A stretch of 64,000 bases of DNA, taken from NCBI GenBank assembly GCA_011009095.1, contig VTPC01091285.1, positions 124,001 to 188,000 on the forward strand, read 5' to 3'. Both the position numbers and the translations under genes were made by a program. Below the pieces are notes generated by a model that had not been told where the DNA came from, ran no database searches, and worked only from the letters and a program-made list of their open reading frames with translations. Shown here one piece after another: positions 12,035-21,249 of the stretch. Position 1 is the stretch's first letter, and each line of letters begins with the position of its first letter. The DNA is from Ignelater luminosus (Eukaryota > Arthropoda > Insecta > Coleoptera > Elateridae).

Positions 12035-12065
12035 TGACGTCATAATTATTTGATCAATGACGTCA
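12035..12065. promoter_or_regulatory. Paired TGACGTCA sites in foldback 2 arm
   Basis: Perfect TGACGTCA at 12035-12042 and 12058-12065, 23 bp apart, the same spacing as the pair at 9310/9333 in a different element. Binding by CREB/ATF-type factors is an inference from the motif only. Confidence 0.5.
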
Positions 12066-12242
12066 TCAATATTTTTTTTAATTGGCAACCCTAGAATATT
12101 TTTGCAGATTATTATTCGCCATTGAATTCTGTGTACAATGATCTTCAAATTTTCCGAATTTGTTCACGCTTTTAGGAGATATTATTTTTTTTTGTTTAGA
12201 AAATTTAAAACATTCTAAACGGCATTTCAACTTTTTAAGTCC

Positions 12243-12326
12243 AGTTAAGCTTTTAATAGAAAAAGTTAAGCAAAGCTGCTTTTCCTTAGCCAGGCAAAAC
12301 ATTGTCGCAGTAGATGAACAAATGAT
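12243..12326 (+). repeat. 84-bp exact copy of piggyBac transposase
   Basis: Every base from AGTTAAGC to AACAAATGAT matches 14768-14851 inside the piggyBac element 2.4 kb away, and the match stops at both edges. In the mirror arm the corresponding place reads AGTAGGCTTGAT. The patch therefore begins at a shared AGT and ends at a shared GAT, which looks like templated filler joined by microhomology. Confidence 0.85.
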
Positions 12327-12463
12327 TTAGATTAAATTGAAAAGTCAAGTACACATCAACTTGATTTTACCTTATGTCATTTAGTTAGATTTCTGCCATT
12401 TACTATTTGAATCTCGATATTATTATTTGTTGTAAATACCGAACTTTTTAACAAACGAGGACG

Positions 12464-12535
12464 ATGCGTTTAACAGAGAAGGAGAGAATAGAAATACTGA
12501 TAATGATCGGCTGTGATGGACAAGAGCGAACTTGA
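12464..12535 (+). pseudogene. Transposase N-terminal stub in foldback 2
   Basis: An ATG opens 23 codons reading MRLTEKERIEILIMIGCDG and then QERT and a stop. This is close to the start of a widespread insect IS630/Tc1/mariner-superfamily transposase, whose usual opening is MxLTxxERIEILxMIG. The right inverted arm follows at once, so all later domains are gone. It identifies the autonomous parent of this foldback better than the ends do. Confidence 0.5.
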
Positions 12536-12899
12536 TTTTTTAATTTGATTTAAATCAAGCCTACTAGATTTAAAGAGTTGAAATACTATTTAGAATGTTT
12601 TAAATTTTCTAAACAAAAAAAAAATAATATTTTCGAAAAGCGTGAACAAATTCGAAAAATTTAAAAATCATTTTACACAGAATCCAATGGCAAATAATAA
12701 TCTGCAAAACTATTTTGGGGTTGCCATTAAAAAAAATATCGATGACGTCATTGGTCAAATGATTATGACGTAATTGATTTGTGCATACTATTAAAAGATG
12801 CCCAACAATTTAAATCGTTACACCCCTTTTATTTTTTTTTTCGAAATATTAATATTTTTGAGTTATTGAATTTGTTCCATACTTTATCAGCACACTGTA

Positions 12900-13760
12900 T
12901 AATATCTCTCGTCCTTTTTTAATTCTACATACTGTTCCCTTGCTTTTTATTTTCTAGTTTCTGTACACTGATAGTCTTAACGGCTTTGCAAGTAGTCTGT
13001 TTTGTTATTTCTTTTATTTTGTCCTTCCTTTTTCCATGTTCTACTTTTGCCACTAGCAAATAATGATCTGCACTTCTATTGACTCTTGTATTTTAAAATT
13101 GTTTCCTGTTTTCCAGTTATATTATGTCATAATCAATTAATGTTCCCTTGACTCTTCTTCCTTCTCTTGTATATTTGTTCTTATGTTGAAACAGTGAATT
13201 TTGTATAATTAATCTGCTTTGTATGCAGAATTCTATTAAACTTTTATTATTATTCTTCACATTTCCCGAAATCTTCTTATTACTCATTGTGTTGCCTTTG
13301 TGTTATTTGTAGTTCTTGCAATGTAACTTTTCATGATTATTAGTAGGATTTTCCTTCTTAATAAACTACCTGCAGTTGTTCCCAGAACTTGTCTTTTTAC
13401 TAGCTCTGTCATATTTTTACAGACATACACTATTAATAACTTAGTAATCTCTTCGTCTGTCAATCGTCATGATTCTTTTATTGACTCCTTTTTATTACAC
13501 CGTTTCATATATTTTGGGTTATATATACGTCTTTACTTTCACTCTGTTATACATACATTATACCATATTCATCGATAGCTATCTCTTCATCAATTTTTTT
13601 TCTAGTTTCTGTTATTGCTAATATTTCTAGTTTTGGATTTTTAAACTTTTGTATCACTTCATTCTCTTTTTATATTTTACGTTTCCATTTTGAAACATTT
13701 ATCATCTCCTTTTTTAATGTATTTTTGATTTTTTTTAAGTCTAGCTTCAAAATCTGAAAT
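12900..13760 (-). pseudogene. LINE endonuclease segment (split LINE, 5' part)
   Basis: On the minus strand, about 13660-13560 reads VIQKFKNPKLEILAITETRK, the start of an APE-type endonuclease (conserved ITET/SET box). Near 13250-12960 comes NNKSLIEFCIQSRLIIQNSL, then FQHKNKYTREGRRVKGTLID, then SADHYLLVAKVE, which carries the DHxLVxAKV end motif of the same domain. The stretch nearest 12900 reads QYVELKKDERYY and continues into 10030-9888 beyond the two foldbacks. Stops and shifts are scattered, so it is inactive. No ORF1 is recognisable above 13760. Confidence 0.65.
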
Positions 13761-13977
13761 TAAGTTAGTCTTCTCGTTCTTTTTAGTTAGTCTTTTAGTG
13801 TAGTATTTATTGTATTTTGACTTAATCTTAATTGTCAGTAATTCAGCTTTTGACTATAACAACTGTCCGACGTTTTAAGTACATAAGTATATTGCCATGA
13901 ATGTTAGACATTATATTGGACATTAAGAATTTATTATTACAATTAATCTAAATTTTATGAAGAGAATGAACAGTTAA

Positions 13978-15890
13978 GTGGCCCCATCTGGTAGAAATTG
14001 TTGAGGTGGTAGCAGTTTTAGAGTGTTAATCATTTTTTTCAAAATGGCTTCATTTGAAAGAGCAACGCTTGACAGTTAGTAACGTTTTTTGTATGATTTT
14101 AATTGTGTTTTATTGAAATTTTGGTTATTAACAATAAGAATTAGGCTTACATAAATGTAATCTGTAGTTTTATATGGTTAGTATTGTAGAGGATGAACCA
14201 GTGCCTTCTATCTCGAAGAAAGATGAAATTTACAGCGACGAGGATAAAATTCCTCTTGCTAGTTTTCTTAAGCACGAAACCAAACCAAAACCAAAAAACG
14301 TCCAGCGAATGACATGGAAAAAAGTGATGTGTAAGTTCTTTTTAAATCCTTGTAATTGAAGTGATTTTATTTGTACTTTTGTAGCTTCAACGGACCACAT
14401 TTCTCTTCTGAACCCGATATTGACACCAGTCTTGAACGTGAACATTTTGAAGTACAAGACTACATTTCCATATATTTCAGTGAAGATGATTTTATTAATA
14501 TTTCAGAATGTACAAATGTTAAATACATGCTGATGCATGGCAAACCCATGAATCTAACGGTAAAAGAAGTTAAGCAGTTTCTGGGAGTAATAATTTTGAT
14601 GTTGTCTAAAATACCCAAGAATAAGGATGTATTAGGCAAAAGATACTAGAGTTGAATCTATTGTCACTGTTATGTCCAGAGATCGATACTTTTCCATTCG
14701 AAATCATTTAAAAGTTATTGTAGATGGTGACATTTCAGATAATTTGCGAAAACAGGACAAACTGTGGAGTTAAGCTTTTAATAGAAAAAGTTAAGCAAAG
14801 CTGCTTTTCCTTAGCCAGGCAAAACATTGTCGCAGTAGATGAACAAATGATACCCTTCACGAGAGTATGTGATTTGAAACAATGTGTTCAAGGTAAACCG
14901 AATCCTAAAGGACTAAAAAATTTTGTGTGCAGCTCCAAATGGACTTGTTCTAGATTTTGAAATTTATCGGAGGAACAACACATTGCTTAAGAAAACAGTG
15001 ATAAATCTTGGAGTTGGTCCTTCAGCGGTTGTCAGACTAATTCGAACACTAAAGAAAGGCTCACATGTCTTTATGGATCGATTCTTTACTACTATACACT
15101 TGCCGGAATACTTTATAAATAGAAACATTTTTGGTACCTACTGGGACAATCATGAAGTCAAAAATTCCACAACCTGTTCATCTCACTCACAAAAATGACC
15201 TTAAAAAAATTGGAAGGGAATCTTACGAACAAACCGTTAGAAGCGACAACAAAATTAACATTGTACAATGGTATGACATGAAATCAGTGTTGTTAACTTT
15301 GACTAATTTACAAACTATTTTTGAATGCAGAAGGTGATCCAAAGTAGAGCGACATTACATTTAAATTTTCAGACCTAACACAGTGATGCAGTACAATAAT
15401 TGCATGAGTGGGATTGACCTTATTGATTGAATGATTGCATACTATCGAATCAGTGCGAGGACAAACAAATGGACTGTTAAAACTATATTCCATTTTTTCG
15501 ATTTGGCAATGGCAAAGTCATAAATTTTGTATCGAAATGATAAAAACAATTAGGAAGCAATGCAAACCAAATTATGCAGTTCCATGACTTTAAAATCAAA
15601 GTAAGCAGGTACTTCCTTAAATCAGAAGATCCAACATTAGACAACGATGGCATGAATTGCAATACTCCCCGTACTGTGTTTACTAGAAGAAATCTTAAAG
15701 GGTATAAGAGTAATTCAAGATCTTCTCCTAGTTCAAGTAAAAGCTCAAAAAAGCAACTCTAATAACTAGTAAATTAAAAAACTCTGTAAGGTGCAAATTT
15801 CCAAAATACAACATGGGAAAACTAATTTTTTTGTGAAAAGAGCTTAAAATATTTGAAGCTAAATGTTAAAATCTAGGAACTGATGTCCAC
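13978..15890 (+). mobile_element. piggyBac element B, TTAA-flanked
   Basis: TTAA at 13974-13977 and at 15891-15894 bracket 1913 bp. The ends face each other as GTGGCCCCATC (left) and GTGGACATC (right, complement), a short imperfect inverted repeat. TTAA duplication is diagnostic of piggyBac, and the contents are a piggyBac transposase. The element lies just past the LINE, and its right end adjoins a Tc1-like relic. It is the source or sister of the 84-bp patch at 12243-12326. Confidence 0.75.
14174..15762 (+). pseudogene. piggyBac transposase B, broken
   Basis: Segments in at least four frame changes follow a PGBD2/3-like piggyBac transposase in order. They are an acidic start (14174-14330), KEVKQFLGVIILM (about 14560), MSRDRYFSIRNHLKV (about 14670), NIVAVDEQMIPFTRV with the first catalytic Asp (about 14826-14870), NGLVLDFEIYRRNN, VFMDRFFTT with the second Asp (about 15070), and MSGIDLID with the third (about 15400, where the family usually has GGVDLxD). 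[20 protein letters not shown] then ends near 15515. Stops also fall inside the last part. An intron-like break at 14329-14384 joins the first two pieces in frame. Without the frameshifts the length would be near the family norm of about 550-600 residues. Confidence 0.78.
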
Positions 15891-15899
15891 TTAATTGGA

Positions 15900-16470
15900 C
15901 AGCATTTTTTGTAAGAAAATGACTATTAAAAATTTGCAAAAAATTTGTGTGTGTTATTATACCTACTTACATAGAAAATCCAAAATCTCTAAAAAATATC
16001 TTCAGAGGGATGGGTTCGGGTCTTAGGATGATATAAAAAAGAATTCTCTTTCTAATTTACTGTAGTACTGTAAATTAAAATCACAGATGTTTCATCAGTA
16101 AATACGGTCTTGTTATAAGTTAATGCATACATTGATTGCTGCAAGTAAAATATGAAGAATTTTCTTAGTTTCTTCTAAATACCTTTTGCTTCAGAATTTC
16201 CAATTGTTTATTAACATTCATATTACTGCATTTTGCACGTGGACTAGTATTTTTGTCATGCTCTACACAGTGTAGGTCCTCGACTAACAATTAATTTTAC
16301 TATTACCATAGCCGCCAGAAAGTTTTGAGTGACTTAGATTTCCTTAGCTACTAATTGTGAATGGCTTTCTCCAGTCGATGGAAAGATAATGGTTTATGAA
16401 AGACACTAGGACCGAGGTTCAACGTAAACTTAGCGATTTCTCAGCGTATTTTGGTCAAAGATATTTGCTA
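15900..16470 (-). pseudogene. Tc1-like transposase relic
   Basis: The minus strand carries an IFTDETSVIL-like word with a frame change (about 16110-16085), the first-aspartate box of Tc1-type DDE transposases. Before it is a MNVNKQLEILKQKVFRRN stretch that fits the helix preceding that box, and after it weak resemblance to the KHPxxVxVW segment. Heavily decayed, no terminal repeats seen. The piggyBac element B may have inserted in or beside it. Confidence 0.33.
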
Positions 16471-16500
16471 ATCCAGTTTGTTTACATGAAAATTTCTGGG

Positions 16501-17219
16501 TGTTGCAAAATAACCATTTTTAGTTCTCAGAAGTGATAGAGAACTTAACAAACATCTTTCAACATAAAATTTGGTTCAGAAATTTGATAACGGGAAAAAA
16601 TTAGAGAATAAAAATTTGATCTCAAAGTGGAATTGTTTAAAATTATGACGGTCATTTTTGATACACAAGGTATATCGACGTTCAAGAACATTGAAAGAAT
16701 TCGAACCATTTACTCTTCTGTTGTATGTTTAATATGATCCCAAATACAGAAATCAATTCGAGTCATATCTGGTGACTGTGCAGGCTAAGGAATCGGACAC
16801 TGTCTCCCGATCTATCCATTCGGGAATTGTACATTAATATAATGTCAGCAATTTAATTCAAAATGTGCTGTTGCGCCATCATGCTATAAAACACTCTACG
16901 AATGTTTAGGGAGGCATGTTCAAGCAATTTGGGTAGTGTATTTTTCAGAAAAATTTATAAACATGAGCCTCTAACCGTGTAGGTAACAAAGACGGCCCCC
17001 CCTACATAATTATCAATAATACCAACGCAAATATTAACAGAGAATTTCTATTGATGGCCTAATCTCTCAACGGCTTGAGGCTGTTTCTCTCCAATTTGTG
17101 TGTTGTGTGTATTAAAATAGTCATCCCTCAAAAAACTAGAATTAATGTGAATTTTTTTTCTATTAAAAGACTCTCTTAATTAAGTGTTCTCTATCACTTC
17201 TAAAAGTTATTCTGCAACA
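16501..17219 (-). mobile_element. Tc1/mariner-superfamily (DUF4817-type) relic with inverted ends
   Basis: The ends pair over about 40 bp: TGTTGCAAAATAACC...AGAAGTGATAGAGAAC on the left and TGTTGCAGAATAAC...AGAAGTGATAGAGAAC on the right (complement). Inside, the minus strand reads FLRDDYFNTHNTQ, QxKFSVNICVGIID (usual RFSVNVWAGIIG), HDGATAHFELN (second catalytic Asp, about 16875) and WIDR/WIGRG, with frame changes. These are the ordered blocks of the transposase type often found with a DUF4817-like helix-turn-helix. The N-terminal domain is missing and the element is only about 0.72 kb, so it is a decayed, internally deleted copy. The copy at 34313-35107 is of the same type. Confidence 0.6.
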
Positions 17220-19469
17220 TTCATTATACATAAACATATTGATATGGATATACAAGCAAACATATGCAAATCTTAGGCTAGTCAGGAAAGAAGCTGTAAA
17301 TCTTTTCCATTTGATAAGTCATTGCTAATTGGATTCTGAGAAAAACAGAAAATATTAGAATCCTTTTCTCAAAGTTCTTTGTCAATAAATTCTTACTAAA
17401 TGAATTCTGTGTAAACTTTTGAAACAAATGGATCGACAAACTAGATATTTGATAACCAAGCTTTCGCATTAAAAAAATCTTTTTGTAGAACAGATTTGAT
17501 ACTCAAAAAAATGATGTACATTAGGAATTTTACTGACTTGCCATGTTCACTGAGATGAGAATAATCGCACTGAATTTAGTTATTCTAGAAGTACATTGGG
17601 CAGATAAGGTAGAAAAGCGTTTATTCACGTCTTTTCTCATTGCATGTTAATAATGCCAAAAAGGTATCATTGCATTGATAGTAGACGCATGATAAACTTG
17701 AGGACGAAACGCTATTTCTCGTTAAGGCGTTCATCAGTTCAGAATCTGGTATTTGGTTTGCGCTACTCTGTTTTGGAATCAAATTTTGGTTTGTCCAGTA
17801 AAACTATTTTTAACGATAATTCTTAAAATTTTGCTCTAAGAAAGCAATAAAAATTAGTTTTGTGAGCTTGGATTAGACAAATTCCATTGCAAGAAGATCA
17901 TCTCTTTGTTAATCCTGTACAGAATGATCTGTCCTGATAAAAATTAGCTTAAGATATTAGTGCTCAACACAACTGCGTAACTTCTCGTTTTTGTTTTTGA
18001 AAATAATCTATGATCACATTGGAATTACCTGATCTAACATAGAAGAATAAAGTTGGGGAAAAGAGTGGATTGTTTATTATTGCGCAATTTCTTGGTAGTT
18101 TTACTACCGCTCTGTTCATTATATTGCATGACAATACAACTAACTTTTGTTTTCTTCAGAAATTTAGAAATCCCATATAATTATACATCTGTCAAGAGAT
18201 ATTAAAATTCTAAATTATTTGTTATTGTTGGTAGTTTTAGAATTTGTACATGAATAATGTTATTTATGTCTTTCGTTCGGTATTAAAAATATCTTGGGTA
18301 TACCATTTGTTAGTTACTAACATATGCAATTCCACAAGACAAATTATTATTGGCAAAATATATCTCCGTCTTCGTAGAAATGTTGTCTTCAGAAAAAAGA
18401 TCCTGATGACCATGAAAAGTTTTCTAAGTTTCCTGATTGGCCTACATAAACATGTTCTGCATTCTCGTCTTTTTTTCTAATTTAAAATTCAATAGTATGC
18501 ATTACAAATGTTTTAATAAAAAACAATTAAACTTTTAATAAATAATAAAGATTACTGTAATCCGTTAATAATCCTACAATTTATGTCAAAGATGAAGTGT
18601 ATTTTACATAAACTGCACTAAATATGTAAATTATAAATATACAGCTGACTACAGTAGCACAACCTATAAAATGTTAAATCTGTTTCAACTTCTTGTGTAA
18701 TAATGAATTATTTGTTTATATTAAAACTTCTAATTTATGCATATATGCGTTGTTGATGTATGCTAATACATGGGCGTCTTTCTGCACGATCGCTACTTTA
18801 TTAAGTAATAGCTGGGTCAAGTTCACGGAATTCTGCGCATTCTTCAATGAATAACCAATTTTGCAAAAGTAGTGTATTGCTAAGAAAAAGGCAATTTTTA
18901 TTAGTTCAACTCGAAGATATTAACATGGAGTTATGCAGATTTTTGAAATTTTATTGGTAATGCGGAATATAATTATCATACATTAAAGCAGAATTTGAAT
19001 AACAATGTTTTGGGAGAATTGGGTGACTCGACTTTTATTGTTGATGTTTGAATAATAGCGACAGGTTATTTTTACATTGTTATGATTATTTCATTAAGTT
19101 TGAGGTCTACTGGTAGGGTAGTACTACACGAAATATTCTATTTTCTTTGGTTCAGCGTTGTATACTTGATTGCCAATTTAGTCGAACGTTACACACATAC
19201 ATGTCTGTATTGTAATTATTGTCATTATCCCTTCTTTATGAATAAATACCATATCCGGAAATTCAAAAACTGCTTTAAGATAATACTGAAGGAAGACTAC
19301 TCACAAATATAAGGAATAGGATCTAAGTATGTAGAAAAAAGGGTTTAAGAATGGAAGGAAGACGCAAAAGTCGAAGAACAACTGCACCATTTCATTACAT
19401 GGACTTAACAATGTTGTTCTAGATTCTCAAGCTTTAAAAACTGATGGTGAAATATGTTGCTAATATAAG
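17220..19469. other. No recognisable feature
   Basis: AT-rich sequence with short open frames (17644-17826, 18244-18480, 19082-19312) that match nothing I know. No inverted or tandem structure noticed. Confidence 0.45.
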
Positions 19470-19471
19470 TA

Positions 19472-19501
19472 ACACATCGTTCAATAAGTCCCGAGACTAA
19501 C
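19472..19501 (+). repeat. Mariner 1 terminal inverted repeat, low end
   Basis: 30 bp, identical to the complement of 20681-20710. This is the transposase binding site by analogy with Himar1 and Mos1. Confidence 0.95.
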
Positions 19502-19535
19502 AACGAAAACAACATTTTTTTTTCAAAAATCATTT

Positions 19536-20531
19536 TTATTCATCAATATAATCTCCTTTTAGAGTGATACAATCTTTCCAACGCCTTTCCAACATTTCTA
19601 TACCATGTTTATAGAAGGATTTATCCTTTGCTTCAAAATAGGCTTCAGTTTCGGCAATGACCTCCTCATTCGAGCCAAATTTTTTTCCCTGGAGCATTTT
19701 TTTGAGATCAGCAAAGAGCCAGTAGTCGCTGGGGGCTAAATCTGGCGAATACGGGGGGTGGGGAAGCAAATCAAAGCCCAACTCGTAGATTTTTGCCATT
19801 GTTTTCATGGACTTGTGGCATGGTGCATTGTCTTGCTGAAAAAGGATTTTTTTCTTCTTATAATAATCACTGTTGATCGATTTACCTTTTTCCAGGTAGT
19901 CAATGAAAATGACGCCATGTGTATCCCAAAAAACAGACGCCATGACTTTGCCAGCAGATTGCTGCGTTTTTGGACGCTTTGGGCGGCTTTCGCCAGCCAT
20001 GCGCCACTCAGATGATTGCCGATTCGACTCTGGAGTGAAATGATGTATCCATGTTTCATCCATGGTCACGTATCGACGCAGGAAATCCTTTTTATTGCGA
20101 GTAAATAGCGATAAACAGCTCTCTGAATCGTCGATTCGTTGCTGTTTTTGTTCCATTGAAAGCAATCGCGGCACCCACTTGGAAAAAACCTTTTTCATGC
20201 TCAATTTTTCATGAAGGATTGTAAATACGCTTCCAGATGATATCTGTGTCATTTCTGCAATCTCACGGACCTTTACTTTGCGATTATTCATTACGATTTT
20301 GAATACTTCACTCACATTTTCCGGTGTAACGGCTTCCAAAGGCCTACCCGAACGTTCCGCATCGTTTGTGTCCGTACGACCACGTCTAAACTCAGCATAC
20401 CAACGACAAATCGTTGATTTGGATGGAGAGGAGTCCGGGTAACGTTTCTCAAGCCATTGCTGGGCTTCTACGGTGTTTTTACCCATTAAAAAACAATGTT
20501 TTATCAACACGCGAAACTCGCTTTGTTCCAT
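19536..20531 (-). CDS. Mariner transposase with 18-residue internal deletion
   Basis: 331 codons, ATG to stop, no interruption. The protein would bind the element's inverted repeats and cut and paste it at TA in the nucleus. Residues 1-50 form the first helix-turn-helix (MEQSEFRVLIKHCFLMGKNT resembles Himar1). SGRP follows at 61-64, a second helix-turn-helix at 75-115, and WVPRLL at 119-124. The catalytic triad is D158 (TMDETW), D234 (QQDNAPCH) and D269 (YSPDLAPSD), with 34 residues between the last two as in DD34D mariners. Himar1 has 348 residues. Here SDYY is followed at once by KKKKILF, so the 18 residues that normally lie between (MALLERLK...) are missing in frame. That shortens the D1-D2 spacing to 75. 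The deletion lies in the catalytic fold, so activity is doubtful despite the intact frame. Confidence 0.93.
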   Translation of the reverse strand: MEQSEFRVLIKHCFLMGKNTVEAQQWLEKRYPDSSPSKSTICRWYAEFRRGRTDTNDAERSGRPLEAVTPENVSEVFKIVMNNRKVKVREIAEMTQISSGSVFTILHEKLSMKKVFSKWVPRLLSMEQKQQRIDDSESCLSLFTRNKKDFLRRYVTMDETWIHHFTPESNRQSSEWRMAGESRPKRPKTQQSAGKVMASVFWDTHGVIFIDYLEKGKSINSDYYKKKKILFQQDNAPCHKSMKTMAKIYELGFDLLPHPPYSPDLAPSDYWLFADLKKMLQGKKFGSNEEVIAETEAYFEAKDKSFYKHGIEMLERRWKDCITLKGDYIDE

Positions 20532-20680
20532 TTTTCAAACAAATTACAAAGTGACTTTACTCTAACCTCGATAACTCTGCTGTTTGTGGTCCAATCGACG
20601 TGAAATTTTTACACGTTTCATGTGAAGGTTCGCACTCTAGGGAAACGTGGCTAGTTTGGTACTACTAGCACCATCTCTGG

Positions 20681-20710
20681 GTTAGTCTCGGGACTTATTG
20701 AACGATGTGT
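20681..20710 (-). repeat. Mariner 1 terminal inverted repeat, high end
   Basis: 30 bp exact partner of 19472-19501; the two diverge immediately inside. Confidence 0.95.
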
Positions 20711-20712
20711 TA

Positions 20713-21249
20713 ATACAAATTCAAGCTTGAAATTATAATTTGACATGAATACCACAATAAAATATAACCTGCAACTTTTTATCAAAATAAGCAAAAACCC
20801 TAGATACACAGATTCATAATTAACTAAATTCTTTATCACTATTACATTGGTTTGGATAAAACAAAAATTTTGCTCAATTTGAAGATGCAATTGTATTAGA
20901 ATTATTAGATGATCATACAATTTAGCCATCTGTTGTCGAATCTAAATGACATCTTCAGGAACCGTATCGTATAAAGGCTTTGTAAGAGGTTCCTTCTATC
21001 TTTGTCTTTTTTTTAGCAAAAAGGATGCTTTTCTCTGTTATTGCATTAATTTGAAAAAATGTTATAGCATCGGCTTGTTTCTCGCCGCAATAAATCTGCC
21101 AGTAAATAAAATCTAGAGCCTGATCACTATTCATTCCCATTTTATTTTCATCATCACTGTCTGTCTATTACCTTGGCTTGTTTAAGAAGTGTGTTTGCCA
21201 AGTTCTCATTGGTGAGAAAAAGCTTAGTAAGAGTAGTTCTATTTTTCTT
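20713..21249. other. No clear feature
   Basis: Short open frames on the minus strand (20651-20929, 20955-21140) have no recognised family. They may be the decayed tail of the relic at 21250-22300. Confidence 0.35.

Larger units (their letters stand above)
11913..12897. mobile_element. Foldback DNA transposon 2 with piggyBac patch
   Basis: The ends read (TA)GAGTGCTGATAAAGTATGG on the left and the complement of CAGTGTGCTGATAAAGTATGG on the right, followed by TA. The arms (about 11913-12240 and 12572-12897) pair closely. Shared features include a TGACGTCA pair (12035-12042, 12058-12065), of which the mirror sites at 12743-12750 and 12766-12773 are one perfect and one mutated. The core keeps a transposase start stub (12464-12535). 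The left arm is interrupted by 84 bp identical to the piggyBac element at 14768-14851. TA ends and the stub suggest a non-autonomous Tc1/mariner-superfamily element. It inserted into the same LINE as foldback 1. Confidence 0.75.
19472..20710 (-). mobile_element. Himar1-like mariner element with perfect ends
   Basis: 1239 bp. The first 30 bases (from ACACATCGTTCAATAAGTCC) and the last 30 are exact inverted copies, and TA flanks both sides (19470-19471, 20711-20712), the mariner target duplication. It holds one transposase gene on the minus strand. The perfect ends and the open frame mark it as the youngest-looking element in the window. Confidence 0.95.
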
